Counted from the first letter of the stretch, positions 44,983 to 55,466 are shown. The stretch is DNA of 64,000 nucleotides from Sulfuricurvum sp. (GCA_028710885.1 JAQTTG010000002.1:375285-439284); one strand, 5' to 3'. The notes: generated by a model not told the origin, from the letters alone. Program-made: numbers and translations.

Positions 44983-45726
44983 TCGCCAAAGGGTCTCAAA
45001 AACCCCTTTGACTTCCCCTTTAAACGTAATCGTCCCCTCATCAAATCCCAAATACAACGTCTCGCCGCTTTTCGGAAAAACACGCGCGTTATCTGCGACT
45101 AAACCTTCGATGGAAGCACGATAAAAACATGCCGCCATCCCTGTTCCGCACGCCAGTGTCTCATCTTCGACACCACGTTCGTAGGTGCGGACACGAATCG
45201 ATCCATTTCTCTCTACATGGGCAATGTTCACATTAGCATTGTATTTGTGACGCAGTTCTCTCGCCATTGCGATATTAAACTGCTCCATATCGGCATCAAA
45301 AGTGACAAGATGGGGAACGCCCGTATTGATCAGCCACCATCGCATCTCATGCTCCACGATGGCATCGTTAATCACCATCGGAGGGGTCAAATCGCTTTGA
45401 ACCATATCACCCTCTACACTCGCTTTGATCACTCCCGCACCCGTCAAAAATTCCATACGTTCACCCGCTAAACCAAAACGATGGGCATAATGGGCGCACG
45501 CACGGCTTCCGTTACCGCACATCGAGGCGGTGGAGCCGTCGGCATTGTAAAATTCCCACTCAAAATCATGGTGATCATGAGGAATAAGCACGATCAAACC
45601 ATCCGCACCGATGCCGTTTTGGCGATCGCAAAGGGTTTGAGCGAGACCGGAACGATCCGCTCCATGAAAGCTGTGAAAAATAACGAAGTCGTTGCCGCTG
45701 GCACAATATTTGGCGATTTGGAGCAT
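44977..45726 (-). CDS. dapF: Diaminopimelate epimerase
   Basis: 249 residues with the two active-site cysteines: Cys70 in [16 protein letters not shown] and the second near 191 in [11 protein letters not shown]. It turns LL-DAP into meso-DAP for lysine and peptidoglycan. coaE lies 32 bases upstream on the same strand. Confidence 0.97.
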   Translation of the reverse strand: MLQIAKYCASGNDFVIFHSFHGADRSGLAQTLCDRQNGIGADGLIVLIPHDHHDFEWEFYNADGSTASMCGNGSRACAHYAHRFGLAGERMEFLTGAGVIKASVEGDMVQSDLTPPMVINDAIVEHEMRWWLINTGVPHLVTFDADMEQFNIAMARELRHKYNANVNIAHVERNGSIRVRTYERGVEDETLACGTGMAACFYRASIEGLVADNARVFPKSGETLYLGFDEGTITFKGEVKGVFETLWRL

Positions 45727-45758
45727 GGAATAATCCTTTGGATTAATAATAACGGTAA

Positions 45759-46364
45759 TTATACCTTAGGTGCAGGATAGAGCAATTTAATAGTATCAAC
45801 GAAGTGTTCACATTCTCGTTGTAAATGTTTGAGATTGGAGGAGTTATCGATCACCCATGTCGCACGCTTCTTTTTCTCCTCGATGTCCATCTGGCTCTCG
45901 ATACGGCGCAACGATTCTTCTTCAGAGAAACCGTTGCGTTTCATAAACCGCTCCAACTGTAATGATTTGGGGGTATAAACGACGACCGAATGTTTGATCG
46001 GATATGACTGCGTCTCAAAAAAGAGGGGAATATCAATCAGATAGGGGTATTTGAGCGCATCTTGTTTTTCACTCTGTTCTTCGATAGCGGCACGAATTTT
46101 AGGATGCAAAAAAGTTTCAAGCTCTTTTTTGGCTTCGGGATCTGCAAAAACGATTTTTCCGAGAGCCGGACGATCCACTTTGCCATTTTTGACAAACTCC
46201 TCACCGAACCGCTCATTAACCCATCCGCTGTTTTCATCCAAAATACGGTGCGCTATCGTATCGGCATCGATGATACGCAAACCGTTTAGACCCAACAAAG
46301 AGGCGACGGTACTTTTCCCCGTCGCTATCCCCCCGCTCAGTGCAATAGCATATTCAAAAGCCAT
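45759..46364 (-). CDS. coaE: Dephospho-CoA kinase
   Basis: 201 residues. P-loop SGGIATGKST (about 10-19), DADTIAHR and a lid region with IESQMDIEEKKKRA. It carries out the last step of CoA synthesis. The ATG shares one base with the stop of the upstream SpeE-like gene (TAATG), so the two are coupled. Confidence 0.96.
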   Translation of the reverse strand: MAFEYAIALSGGIATGKSTVASLLGLNGLRIIDADTIAHRILDENSGWVNERFGEEFVKNGKVDRPALGKIVFADPEAKKELETFLHPKIRAAIEEQSEKQDALKYPYLIDIPLFFETQSYPIKHSVVVYTPKSLQLERFMKRNGFSEEESLRRIESQMDIEEKKKRATWVIDNSSNLKHLQRECEHFVDTIKLLYPAPKV

Positions 46365-46918
46365 TAGTTACGGATAATTCCAAGGTAGTTTTTACGGATA
46401 TACTGTGGCATTGCAAATACTCCAATATGGACGTCACAGTTGTAAAACTGCAACCCTTCAAGCAGATCACTCCGTTGCAAAATCAGATCTGCGGTCGGAT
46501 GGTACTCTTTTGAACACAACAGCAACGTCGATCCTGTGCCATCATAATAAGGCATAATGATTTTGAAATAGTTTCCTAAAATCTGCATAAGCTTCGTATT
46601 GGCAGCCACATCATCCAGATCAGGGTGTTTACACACCATCAAACCATCATCTTTTACTATTCGATTCACATGAGCGAATACGGCACTATCATCATTGAGG
46701 ATGTCTAAAAGTAACACATCCGTACTTTTATCGGCACAGTTGCGTAACACTCCGAGAAGATCGTTAGTATCCGCATAGGTCGTTTCGATATCACGATAAC
46801 GTCCCAGTTCCTGATTCAAACGATCGGATTTATCGCTCAGCACCATCACGGAACGGGGATTTTTATGGGTACACATCGGAACATGTACCATCATTTCTGG
46901 GAAAATAAATGTTTTCAT
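46364..46918 (-). CDS. Short spermidine synthase-like protein
   Basis: 184 residues from the second of two close ATGs, which has better ribosome-site spacing. VCKHPDLDDVAANTKLMQIL, FKIIMPYYDG and LEGLQFYNCDVHIGVFAMPQ match the C-terminal half of the Helicobacter SpeE family. The N-terminal beta domain of SpeE is largely missing and the GGGDG AdoMet loop is not seen, so catalytic activity is doubtful. It is upstream of and coupled to coaE. Confidence 0.65.
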   Translation of the reverse strand: MKTFIFPEMMVHVPMCTHKNPRSVMVLSDKSDRLNQELGRYRDIETTYADTNDLLGVLRNCADKSTDVLLLDILNDDSAVFAHVNRIVKDDGLMVCKHPDLDDVAANTKLMQILGNYFKIIMPYYDGTGSTLLLCSKEYHPTADLILQRSDLLEGLQFYNCDVHIGVFAMPQYIRKNYLGIIRN

Positions 46919-47069
46919 TGTAAGCATTCTCTTTTATAATTTTTGAGCGATTGTAACACGCAGAGATTAAAAGGGTTTGAATATTCCATTTACATTCTGT
47001 GATTAAAGGTTATAACGCTATGTTTTGATATAATTTTAACAAATTAATCCTATAAATAGGGAGCATTGT

Positions 47070-47270
47070 ATGTGTGCTGAACGAATTCAACGTTTTTTAA
47101 TGGCAATAGTATTAACAATATCGATGGTTTTATTTGCAACAGGACATCTTCAATACGGAGTTATTCTTCAAACTTTTGTCATTGTTATGGTTGCAATGTG
47201 GGCTTTAACAAACTTTTGTCCTTCATTATGGATATTTACAAAAGTTTTCGGTTCTTGTTACGAAAAATAA
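47070..47270 (+). CDS. Small membrane protein, DUF2892-like
   Basis: 66 residues with two membrane segments (RFLMAIVLTISMVLFATGHL and GVILQTFVIVMVAMWALTNF) and a CPS motif after the second, as in the YgaP/DUF2892 family. Preceded by GGGAG and, further up, TATAAT near 47028. Function unknown; relatives are often linked to sulfur or rhodanese proteins. Confidence 0.7.
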   Translation: MCAERIQRFLMAIVLTISMVLFATGHLQYGVILQTFVIVMVAMWALTNFCPSLWIFTKVFGSCYEK

Positions 47271-47327
47271 ACTTCCCCTAACTCTCCCTTCGTTATAATT
47301 CCCTCATTACAACAGATGAGGGACTTC

Positions 47328-48323
47328 ATGAGTCAAATCAGTTACAAAGATGCCGGTGTCGATATTGATGCAGGTAACAGTTTTGTCGAAAATATTAAAC
47401 CGCTCGTAAAATCGACAGCCATCCCCGGTGTTCTCGGTGGAATCGGTTCATTTGCAGGAGCGTTTGAACTCCCTACGGGTTACAAAGAGCCGGTTATGCT
47501 CGCAGCAACCGACGGTGTCGGAACCAAGCTCAAACTCGCTATCGATTCGGGCATTCACAACACGGTCGGTATCGATTTGGTCGCGATGTGCGTCAACGAT
47601 TTGATCTGTAACTTCGGAACTCCGTCGTTTTTCCTCGACTACTATGCTACAGGGAAACTCGATGTCACTGCCGCAACAGCCGTTGTCAGCGGTATCGCTG
47701 AGGGATGTCGCCAAGCTGAATGCGCCCTCATCGGCGGCGAAACCGCAGAGATGCCGGGGATGTACCACTCGGACGACTACGATTTGGCAGGGTTTGCCGT
47801 CGGTATCGGCGAAAAAAGCGAACTTGACCGCTCGAATAAAGTCGCCGCTGGGGACATTTTGATCGCATTGCCGAGTTCAGGTCTCCACTCCAACGGCTTC
47901 TCTTTGGCACGTAAAGTGTTATTTGAAAAAATGGGGATGAAATTTGAGGATGCATTCGAGGGGAAACCTTTGATCGAAACCCTTTTGACTCCAACCCGAA
48001 TTTATGTCAAAACATTCAAAGCACTCAAAGATAAAATCCAAGCGTTGGCGCATATCACGGGGGGCGGAATTGTCGAAAACTTCCCACGCGTTCTCCCTGA
48101 AGGGCTTCGTGCGGTTATCACCGAGTCCTCTATCCGCGTATTGCCGATTTTTGAATTGATCGGTCAACACGTCGAACGCTCAGAAATGTTCCGTGCATTC
48201 AACATGGGTGTCGGAATGATCCTCGTCGTCAAAGAAGCGGACGTCGCTGATGTCCTCGCCGCAACGGACGGGTATGTCATCGGTCATCTCGAAGCAGGCA
48301 AACGTGAAGCAGTTTTAGTCTAA
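47328..48323 (+). CDS. purM: Phosphoribosylformylglycinamidine cyclo-ligase
   Basis: 331 residues from the ATG at 47328, with GAGGG upstream; an ATG four codons earlier overlaps that site. [15 protein letters not shown] start, [12 protein letters not shown] and [13 protein letters not shown] are family blocks, and [14 protein letters not shown] is near the C-terminus. It makes AIR in purine synthesis. Confidence 0.97.
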   Translation: MSQISYKDAGVDIDAGNSFVENIKPLVKSTAIPGVLGGIGSFAGAFELPTGYKEPVMLAATDGVGTKLKLAIDSGIHNTVGIDLVAMCVNDLICNFGTPSFFLDYYATGKLDVTAATAVVSGIAEGCRQAECALIGGETAEMPGMYHSDDYDLAGFAVGIGEKSELDRSNKVAAGDILIALPSSGLHSNGFSLARKVLFEKMGMKFEDAFEGKPLIETLLTPTRIYVKTFKALKDKIQALAHITGGGIVENFPRVLPEGLRAVITESSIRVLPIFELIGQHVERSEMFRAFNMGVGMILVVKEADVADVLAATDGYVIGHLEAGKREAVLV

Positions 48324-48405
48324 ACCGCTCCATTGTCATTTCATTAACACTTTCAACTGTTATTTATACTATCATTTTCATTCCAATACCCTCAAAGGAG
48401 CTCGA

Positions 48406-48852
48406 ATGAATATGAAAGTTATTTCTATTTTAATCATTACAACAGCTGTTGCTATCCAATTTATCCCGTATGGAAAAGACCATACTAACCCTCCTACCAT
48501 GAGTGAACCACAATGGGATTCACCTCACACAAAACAACTTTTTGATAACGCGTGCGCAAATTGCCACTCTCACGAAACAAAATACCCTTGGTATAGCGAT
48601 ATAGCTCCCGTTTCTTGGCTACTCGCACGAGATATTGAGGAAGGTCGTGAGCATTTTAATGTCTCTTTATGGGGTATTCAAAAGAAAAATAAAGGGAAAG
48701 ATGCTGCCAAAGAGGTACGCGAAGGTGATATGCCCCCATGGTTTTATCTTCCTACACACCCTGAAGCCAGACTTTCAGCCGCAGAAAAACAAGATCTTAT
48801 TATCGGATTAGAAAAAACTTTTGGGGAAGAAAAAAAGGAGGAAGAAAAATAA
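48406..48852 (+). CDS. Periplasmic haem-binding (Haem_bd) protein
   Basis: 148 residues. A signal segment ([20 protein letters not shown]) is followed by [20 protein letters not shown], the CxxCH haem attachment and the aromatic block of the Haem_bd family. The C-terminus is a Lys/Glu tail. AAAGGAG precedes the ATG. Probably a c-type cytochrome-like periplasmic protein; partner unknown, though ccoG for cbb3 oxidase assembly is convergent next door. Confidence 0.8.
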   Translation: MNMKVISILIITTAVAIQFIPYGKDHTNPPTMSEPQWDSPHTKQLFDNACANCHSHETKYPWYSDIAPVSWLLARDIEEGREHFNVSLWGIQKKNKGKDAAKEVREGDMPPWFYLPTHPEARLSAAEKQDLIIGLEKTFGEEKKEEEK

Positions 48853-48880
48853 TTAGACTCCCGAAAAATCGGGAATCTAA
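48853..48880. terminator. Bidirectional terminator
   Basis: TTAGA-C-TCCCGA, loop AAAA, TCGGGA-A-TCTAA: an 11-bp stem with one mismatch between the convergent haem-binding gene and ccoG, starting at the base after the former's stop. TATTTTC follows on the plus strand. Confidence 0.7.
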
Positions 48881-48885
48881 TATTT

Positions 48886-50325
48886 TCATTTCAACATATC
48901 TGCACGAGGAAAAGTAAAAGTTGATTGTCGATTAACAACCACTTTATCTTTTGCATCTGTTGCATATGCATGGATCGTAATTGGAATAACAGTGTCCTTA
49001 CGGTCATCATTAACTAATACTTCATCCGTATAAAGAACAATAACTTTTTTCTTAACAACACCCGGTTTTACTTTAAATGGTTTTTCCGGTTCTTCAATTT
49101 TAATTTTTCCTTCCATTCCGGCAGGAGCTATAACATCAAAATAGTATTCATGCTCTTCATTTAACGTATTTTGCAATAAAAATGTATAGGCATTGTCAAC
49201 CTGAATTTTACCTGCATCATTAGTTGTAATAGAATACAAACGATTCTCTTTGTTAATATTCAGAAGCATATATTCTTTTTTACTGCCCATCATTCCAAGA
49301 ACAATACTAACAATAATTAAAACAACCATATATCCAATTATTTTTGGACGTAAATAGTGTGTTTTACCTTTCATAAATAAAGTTTCTTTCTCACTTGACC
49401 ATTCAACAAGAGTACGCTTACCAAGTTTACCCATCACTTCTGTACATGCATCAACACATTCTAAGCAGTTAATACACTCTAGTTGAAGTCCTTTACGAAT
49501 ATCAATATGAGTCGGGCAAACAGTTACACAACTTTCACATGTCGTACATTCGGCATTGGCATTAACACTTAAAAGATCTTTTTGCTTAGTAAAAAGTTTC
49601 TCTTTATTTTCATTATAGATTTCACCGCCACGATTAGGGTTATAAACGGCCATAACAGTATCGTCATCATACAAAACCGATTGGATACGAGAATAAGGAC
49701 ACACGTAGACACAAAAATTCTCTTGAAGAAAAATAATGTCATAAACCAAGAAAGCAACAATCCCTAAAATAGCTCCCACCAAAACAGTATGATCAGCAGG
49801 ATTCTGAATGTAGGCTAAGAAATCCTCAGGTGGAACAAAATACCACATCAAGTCAGCTGCAGCAATAAAAGCAAGTCCGGTCCATATTAACATTGCAACA
49901 AATTTTTTGATTTTATTCTCAACTTTTGAGTAATCAGGCTCTTGTTGTTTATTTTTAATACGTTTGCGAAGACCCAATAATTTTGTTTCAATCAAATCAC
50001 GGTATACGACGCGAAAGATTGTTTGTGGACACATCCATCCGCAAAAAACACGTCCACCCAATACCGTAATACCAAAAATACCAATAAAAAGGATCATTAG
50101 TAAAAATGGCATCAAATAAAGTTCTTGCATGTCAAATTGAATAAACATCAAATGAAGTTTTAACTTATCAAAACTAAGTAAGAACAGATGATTCCCACCT
50201 ACTTTAATCCAAGGAATTACCAATGCTAAAATGGTAATTAAACCATAAAACCAATATCGCTTAATACGCCAAGGTGTCCATCCGGACAAATATTCTTTCC
50301 CTTTTGGGGTCATTTCATCACTCAT
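48886..50325 (-). CDS. ccoG: Cytochrome c oxidase accessory protein CcoG
   Basis: 479 residues from the ATG at 50325, with GGAGG upstream. About five membrane segments, GRVFCGWMCPQTIFR in the first loop, and two ferredoxin clusters CTTCESCVTVCP (about 259-270) and CINCLECVDAC (about 283-293), then a periplasmic Ig-like domain. It reduces copper for assembly of cbb3 oxidase. The start shares bases with the stop of the resolvase-like gene upstream (TGATG). Confidence 0.95.
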   Translation of the reverse strand: MSDEMTPKGKEYLSGWTPWRIKRYWFYGLITILALVIPWIKVGGNHLFLLSFDKLKLHLMFIQFDMQELYLMPFLLMILFIGIFGITVLGGRVFCGWMCPQTIFRVVYRDLIETKLLGLRKRIKNKQQEPDYSKVENKIKKFVAMLIWTGLAFIAAADLMWYFVPPEDFLAYIQNPADHTVLVGAILGIVAFLVYDIIFLQENFCVYVCPYSRIQSVLYDDDTVMAVYNPNRGGEIYNENKEKLFTKQKDLLSVNANAECTTCESCVTVCPTHIDIRKGLQLECINCLECVDACTEVMGKLGKRTLVEWSSEKETLFMKGKTHYLRPKIIGYMVVLIIVSIVLGMMGSKKEYMLLNINKENRLYSITTNDAGKIQVDNAYTFLLQNTLNEEHEYYFDVIAPAGMEGKIKIEEPEKPFKVKPGVVKKKVIVLYTDEVLVNDDRKDTVIPITIHAYATDAKDKVVVNRQSTFTFPRADMLK

Positions 50326-50984
50326 CACGCCTCCTTCGAGTTAATTTCATTATTTGGGCATCGGATAGTTCCGATTACCATCGCTTCTGCGTCAATATCA
50401 TTTCCAACACCAATAACACCGCTAACAACTTCTTTGAGTTCACGAGATTCTATGTAATCTTTTAGTGAACTTCTACTCACATTCAAAATTCTTGCAATCT
50501 CGCTCACGCTTTTCCCTTGTTTCAATAAACCAATAATCTCATCTAAATATATATCGAATTTTGAAGATGATTTGGATCCACGTGGACGGCCGATCCCTTT
50601 TTTCGCATCATCTTGCAATATTTGACGAAGCTGATCGATAAGACCTAGAACCACCATTGTATCACTTTTGCGATCTATGACAACACCCTGTTTTACAAAA
50701 TGAAGCGTATTTCCATTTTTCAGTAAACAACTAAACATTTGTACCAAATCTTCAATATTACTACTCAGAGTCCATGTATCATAAATAATCAGTGTGTCAC
50801 CATTCAGTGATCGGAAGAAACGGACAACCTCATCACGCTCAGAAAGTCTTTTATTTTGAGATGTCTGATCCACCAACTCTTCATGAATCTTCATCATTTT
50901 TTGGTCAGAATAACTATTAACCAACTTCAGTTGCTCATAGACCCCATCGAAATCTTTGTCAGGACGGATATAGCTTACAATCAT
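50325..50984 (-). CDS. Catalytically dead resolvase-like DNA-binding protein
   Basis: 219 residues. The N-terminus follows the serine-recombinase fold (MIVSYIRPDKDFDGVYEQL; GDTLIIYDTWTLSSNIEDLV) but Pro-Asp replaces the nucleophile serine and the active-site DRLGRS arginines are gone. GIGRPRGSKSSS and a Hin-type HTH (KQGKSVSEIARILNVSRSS) follow, then 45 extra residues. It overlaps ccoG and so is probably a domesticated regulator rather than a recombinase. No mobile element surrounds it. Confidence 0.75.
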   Translation of the reverse strand: MIVSYIRPDKDFDGVYEQLKLVNSYSDQKMMKIHEELVDQTSQNKRLSERDEVVRFFRSLNGDTLIIYDTWTLSSNIEDLVQMFSCLLKNGNTLHFVKQGVVIDRKSDTMVVLGLIDQLRQILQDDAKKGIGRPRGSKSSSKFDIYLDEIIGLLKQGKSVSEIARILNVSRSSLKDYIESRELKEVVSGVIGVGNDIDAEAMVIGTIRCPNNEINSKEA

Positions 50985-51075
50985 CTAACGCTTAAATCCT
51001 TTATATCTTTTGTATTTCATCGTCATTCTACCTTTTTTTGACGACTAAAGTCAATAGATTATGATTATTTTTTCG

Positions 51076-51858
51076 TCATTTTTTATCTATTATTGCGACT
51101 TCCATTTGCAACTCTATTCCAAACATTGCATTTACACGATTATATGCCTCTTTTATAAGCATTAGAGCATCTGCATATGTTCCATTTCCATAATTAACAA
51201 GAAAGTTAGCATGTACTTCACTAAATCCCATTGAACCGATTCTATGCCCTTTTAGCCCCACAGCTTCTATAAGCCGTCCTGCATAATCACCTGGAGGATT
51301 TTTGAAACAGCTCCCTGCACTTGGCTCCGATGGCTGATTTGCACGCATTTTTGCAAACATATCATAACGCTCAAAGGAGTACCCTTTTTCTACTTCAAAT
51401 ACTACTTCAAATACTACTTCGCTTATCGATGTCTTACGATAGCCGTACTCTATTTCACATTTTTGTTTCCAGCCACTCTCAGTACGAATTGCAATTAAGT
51501 GATTAAAAATTTCATATTCTTTAAGCCCTGCGTTCATCTTTACCATTCCGCCAAGCGTTCCAGGAAGCTTGGATAGGTACTCAAAATGGGCAATATCATG
51601 TTTTTTACAAAAGGAGACTACTCTGCCTCCTGGAGTTGCTGCGCCAACATGAAGACCATCCTCTTCAAATCGGATAAAATCATACTCTTTCGAAAGAATC
51701 ATCAACAAAGGAGGCGTTGGAGAAATCAAGAGGTTGTTTGCGCTTCCAACAATCATATGCCCAGCTGGAACAATATCATTCTCAATCAAAGCGACATCTA
51801 CAGCCGGACCAATACGAATTGAACTGAATTTGGAAAAATCAATCGTTTTTGTATTCAT
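51076..51858 (-). CDS. murB: UDP-N-acetylenolpyruvoylglucosamine reductase
   Basis: 260 residues, FAD-dependent. Y-x-x-R region EYGYRKTSI, GSCFKNPPGDYAGRLIE with the catalytic Ser/Cys position, and SMGFSEVHANFLVN near the end. It makes UDP-MurNAc for peptidoglycan. A 12-base tandem repeat encodes a VVFEVVFEV duplication at about residue 150. It overlaps fliQ by four bases, an order shared with Helicobacter. Confidence 0.96.
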   Translation of the reverse strand: MNTKTIDFSKFSSIRIGPAVDVALIENDIVPAGHMIVGSANNLLISPTPPLLMILSKEYDFIRFEEDGLHVGAATPGGRVVSFCKKHDIAHFEYLSKLPGTLGGMVKMNAGLKEYEIFNHLIAIRTESGWKQKCEIEYGYRKTSISEVVFEVVFEVEKGYSFERYDMFAKMRANQPSEPSAGSCFKNPPGDYAGRLIEAVGLKGHRIGSMGFSEVHANFLVNYGNGTYADALMLIKEAYNRVNAMFGIELQMEVAIIDKK

Positions 51859-52124
51859 TGCATAAAAGTTGGAATCATATTAAACATACGAACAGTAAAG
51901 TCCTGCATCTCATTCATCATCCACGGCATTGTCAAAATAATAACAATAACAATTCCTATAATTTTAGGGATAAAACTGAGGGTCATTTCATTAATTTGAG
52001 TTGTTGCTTGAAAAATACTGACGGCAAGTCCTAAAAACATCCCTACGAGCAATGCAGGAAGAGAGAGGATTAATGCTATTTTAAATGTTTCAACCCCCAA
52101 ACCTATCAGTTCTTGCTGCATCAT
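51855..52124 (-). CDS. fliQ: Flagellar export apparatus protein FliQ
   Basis: 89 residues with two membrane helices: ETFKIALILSLPALLVGMFL and IIGIVIVIILTMPWMMNEM, with the conserved QATTQINEMTLSFIPKI loop. A component of the export gate of the flagellar type III system. It abuts the MqnD-like gene upstream and overlaps murB downstream. Confidence 0.96.
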   Translation of the reverse strand: MMQQELIGLGVETFKIALILSLPALLVGMFLGLAVSIFQATTQINEMTLSFIPKIIGIVIVIILTMPWMMNEMQDFTVRMFNMIPTFMQ

Positions 52125-52988
52125 CTATGAATTCCTCAATGCAGTATATTCGAGAGGGATCATAAACTCTTTAGGATTAATCTTTGCATCAAAAAAACCG
52201 TGCTCAAATCCAATATTAAAAAGTTTTTCTATCGCTTTATATTGAATATCATTCAACGTAATCGATTCATCATTTGCATACAGTTCCAGATATCTTTCCA
52301 AAGTTTGCGCATCAATACGTACCAAAGAACGTTCCATCAACATTTGTGAAAGACGATCTTTATGATCTCTTGCAATCTGTACCGCTTTAGTAAGAACTTC
52401 TTCATACACAATTGCCGATGTCAGCGGGAGTGAACGTCGAATCGCCATCCCTCCGAGAGGTAAAGGCAAGTCACCTCCAGATAGCTCACACCATATGTCC
52501 CATAGCTCACGTTCAACTTCAAGCGATTCATCGTATCCTAAAATACTTTCATGAATTAAAACGCCAGCATCCACTACTCCATCCAAAACAGCTTGCTCAA
52601 TTTCTAAAAAATTCATATAAACAATTTTTGCATCGGGATAAGCAACCCTAAATAGAAGGGCATTTGTTGTGTATTTACCACTAAGGGCTACTTTAAAGCG
52701 TTTTTTCAGAACCGTATCACGCTTGCGAATCAGCTTTGGCCCATATCCTTGACCAAAGCTGACCGCTGTACGTAAAAGAGCATACTCATTTCGAATATGA
52801 GGGTACAGACCAAAGCTAATAGCACTAATATCATAGGTACCATTAAGTGCTTCTACATTAAGTGTCTCAATATCCAATGCGATATTATCGAATGATGTCT
52901 CTTTTTTACCGACCCAGCCAAATTTAATCGCATAATACATAAAAATATCATCGGCGTCAGGAGAATGGGCAATAACCATTTTTTTCAC
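52125..52988 (-). CDS. MqnA/MqnD-family protein (futalosine menaquinone pathway)
   Basis: 287 residues from a GTG at 52988 with GAGGA seven bases upstream; an upstream ATG lacks a site. VIAHSPDADDIFMYYAIKFG, DISAISFGLYPHI, TAVSFGQGYGPKLI and DAGVLIHESILGYDE are typical of 1,4-dihydroxy-6-naphthoate synthase (MqnD) and relatives, a periplasmic-binding-protein fold. It is expected to serve menaquinone synthesis by the futalosine route used by this phylum. The exact step is not certain. Confidence 0.8.
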   Translation of the reverse strand: MKKMVIAHSPDADDIFMYYAIKFGWVGKKETSFDNIALDIETLNVEALNGTYDISAISFGLYPHIRNEYALLRTAVSFGQGYGPKLIRKRDTVLKKRFKVALSGKYTTNALLFRVAYPDAKIVYMNFLEIEQAVLDGVVDAGVLIHESILGYDESLEVERELWDIWCELSGGDLPLPLGGMAIRRSLPLTSAIVYEEVLTKAVQIARDHKDRLSQMLMERSLVRIDAQTLERYLELYANDESITLNDIQYKAIEKLFNIGFEHGFFDAKINPKEFMIPLEYTALRNS

Positions 52989-53081
52989 ATAAAATTCCTC
53001 GTATGATTCATAAATCAATTAAATTTTAACCAAATAACGCTAAAATATCTCTATTCCATATGTGAATTTATAATATTGCAT

Positions 53082-53139
53082 TTTGTCATATATTTATAAT
53101 ATATTTCAATTTGTCATATTATGGCGCATCTTTAATAAT
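53082..53139 (+). promoter_or_regulatory. recA promoter region with direct repeats
   Basis: TTTGTCATAT occurs at 53082-53091 and again at 53110-53119. The second copy supplies TTGTCA (53111-53116) as a -35 box with AATAAT (53134-53139) 17 bases on. No SOS box is visible, as expected for a phylum that lacks LexA. Confidence 0.45.
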
Positions 53140-53160
53140 TTAGCCTCAGGAGAGCACCGC

Positions 53161-54201
53161 ATGATGGATCCAAATAAACTCAAATCGCTAGAATTAGCAA
53201 TGAAACAAATTGACAAAACCTTTGGTAAAGGGACGTTAATGCGTTTGGGTGACAAAGAGATTGAGCCGATTAACGCCATCAGTACAGGTTCTATTGGTTT
53301 GGATTTAGCCCTTGGTATTGGCGGAATTCCTGAAGGACGTGTTATCGAGATCTATGGGCCTGAAAGTTCAGGGAAAACAACTCTTAGTTTACAGATTACT
53401 GCGGAATGTCAAAAAAATGGTGGCATTTGCGCTTTTATCGATGCAGAACACGCATTGGATATTACCTATGCCAAAAATCTCGGCGTTGATGTTGAAAATC
53501 TTTTGGTTTCGCAGCCCGATTACGGCGAACAAGCGCTTGATATCGTCGAAACAATCGTTCGCAGCGGAGCAGTGGATTTGATCGTTGTCGACTCGGTTGC
53601 AGCATTAACTCCTAAAGTGGAAATCGAAGGAGAGATGAACGACCAACAAGTCGGCGTTCAGGCGCGTTTGATGTCAAAAGCATTGCGTAAACTGACCGGG
53701 ATCATGCATAAAATGAATTGTACGATCATCTTTATCAACCAAATCCGTATGAAAATTGGGACTATGGGATACGGCTCTCCCGAAACAACAACAGGTGGAA
53801 ATGCGTTAAAATTCTATGCATCTGTCCGTATTGATGTTCGCAAAATTGCTACGTTAAAACAAGGTGAGAGCCAAATTGGTAATCGTGTTAAAGCAAAAGT
53901 AATTAAAAACAAAGTAGCACCGCCATTTCGTCAAGCAGAATTTGATATTATGTTCGGTGAAGGTATCTCCAAAGAAGGAGAACTTGTCGATTACGGTGTC
54001 AAACTAGATATTATTGATAAAAGTGGAGCTTGGTTTAGTTTTGAAGATACGAAACTCGGTCAAGGACGTGAAAATGTCAAGCAAAAATTCAAAGATGAAC
54101 CGGAATTAGCTAAAAAAGTAGAAGACAAAATTAAATCCGCTATGGGTGTTGGCAGCATTATAATAATGGATGAATCTGAAATGAGTGAGGTAGATGAATG
54201 A
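53161..54201 (+). CDS. recA: Recombinase RecA
   Basis: 346 residues from the ATG at 53161, with AGGAGA seven bases upstream; the open frame to the left is not coding. Walker A GPESSGKT (66-73), Walker [11 protein letters not shown] and the loop 2 region [14 protein letters not shown] are standard. It drives homologous recombination. The last four bases overlap eno. Confidence 0.98.
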   Translation: MMDPNKLKSLELAMKQIDKTFGKGTLMRLGDKEIEPINAISTGSIGLDLALGIGGIPEGRVIEIYGPESSGKTTLSLQITAECQKNGGICAFIDAEHALDITYAKNLGVDVENLLVSQPDYGEQALDIVETIVRSGAVDLIVVDSVAALTPKVEIEGEMNDQQVGVQARLMSKALRKLTGIMHKMNCTIIFINQIRMKIGTMGYGSPETTTGGNALKFYASVRIDVRKIATLKQGESQIGNRVKAKVIKNKVAPPFRQAEFDIMFGEGISKEGELVDYGVKLDIIDKSGAWFSFEDTKLGQGRENVKQKFKDEPELAKKVEDKIKSAMGVGSIIIMDESEMSEVDE

Positions 54202-55466
54202 TTTTTATTGATGAAGTAAGTGCGATTGAGGTCATGGATTCTCGCGGGAATCCAACCGTTAAAGCGACAGTACAATTAAGTGACGGAACCCGTGAGAGCG
54301 CAATCGTACCAAGTGGTGCAAGTACAGGTAAACGTGAAGCATTGGAGCTTCGTGATGGTGATTCACGATACATGGGCAAAGGGGTTCTAAAAGCAGTAGA
54401 GCACGTCAATACAGATATCGCTGAAGCGATAATGGGGCTTAGCCCATTCAATCAAGCAATGGTTGATGCTGTTATGAAAGAACTAGATGGAACCAATAAC
54501 TATGGAAATCTTGGCGCAAATGCTGTATTAGGTGTCTCTATGGCTGTTGCACGCGCTGCGGCGAAAAGCCTCAACATACCTTTATACCGCTATCTTGGTG
54601 GAGCTAATGCAATGGTCCTTCCAGTGCCTATGCTCAACATCATAAATGGCGGGAGCCATGCTGATAATAGTGTTGATTTTCAAGAATACATGATTATGCC
54701 AATCGGATTTCCAGACTTTGCTGAAGGACTCCGCGCATCTGCGGAGGTTTATCATAATCTGAAATCAATTCTAAAAAATCGTGGTGCCAATACAGCGCTC
54801 GGTGACGAGGGGGGATTCGCTCCGGATTTGAGCTCAAATGAAGAGCCGATTCAAGTGATCATGGAAGCGATCGCAAAAGCGGGCTATAAGGCAGGCGAAC
54901 AAATCGCAATTGCCCTTGATGTTGCGGCATCTGAACTCGTAACCGAAGGAGGCTACCGCCTCGATTCTGAGAACCGTACAGTTACCTCTGCACAATTGGT
55001 TGATTATTACGCCGACCTTTGTTCTAAATATCCTATCGTATCGATCGAAGACGGCTTAAGTGAAGACGACTGGGCAGGATGGAAAATTTTGACCGAGCGT
55101 TTAGGAGATAAAATTCAACTGGTCGGCGATGATTTGTTCGTTACCAATGCAAACATTTTAGCAGAAGGAATTTCGAAAGGTATTGCTAACTCGATTTTGA
55201 TTAAACCAAATCAAATTGGCTCAGTATCTGAAACGATGCTCACTGTTCGCCTCGCGCAACGTAACGGTTTCAAATGTGTCATGTCTCATCGTTCAGGTGA
55301 AAGCGAAGATGCTTTTATCGCGGACTTCGCAGTTGCGCTTAACTGTGGTGAAATTAAAACCGGTTCAACTGCGCGAGGAGAACGAACGGCAAAATACAAC
55401 CGTCTTCTCGAAATTGAAACAGAAGTAATGTATGGTGAGTACTTAGGGATATCTCTTTTTAGCTAA
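54198..55466 (+). CDS. eno: Enolase
   Basis: 422 residues. [15 protein letters not shown] loop, catalytic Glu in [10 protein letters not shown], metal ligands in [19 protein letters not shown] and VGDDLFVTN, and [10 protein letters not shown] with the substrate-binding Ser-Gly. It interconverts 2-phosphoglycerate and PEP. It is coupled to recA upstream and shares one base with the FtsB-like gene downstream. Confidence 0.98.
   Translation: MIFIDEVSAIEVMDSRGNPTVKATVQLSDGTRESAIVPSGASTGKREALELRDGDSRYMGKGVLKAVEHVNTDIAEAIMGLSPFNQAMVDAVMKELDGTNNYGNLGANAVLGVSMAVARAAAKSLNIPLYRYLGGANAMVLPVPMLNIINGGSHADNSVDFQEYMIMPIGFPDFAEGLRASAEVYHNLKSILKNRGANTALGDEGGFAPDLSSNEEPIQVIMEAIAKAGYKAGEQIAIALDVAASELVTEGGYRLDSENRTVTSAQLVDYYADLCSKYPIVSIEDGLSEDDWAGWKILTERLGDKIQLVGDDLFVTNANILAEGISKGIANSILIKPNQIGSVSETMLTVRLAQRNGFKCVMSHRSGESEDAFIADFAVALNCGEIKTGSTARGERTAKYNRLLEIETEVMYGEYLGISLFS

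Noticed and set aside
53083..53160. Upstream extension of the recA frame
   Set aside because: The extension covers the promoter repeats and has no ribosome site; AGGAGA precedes the ATG at 53161.
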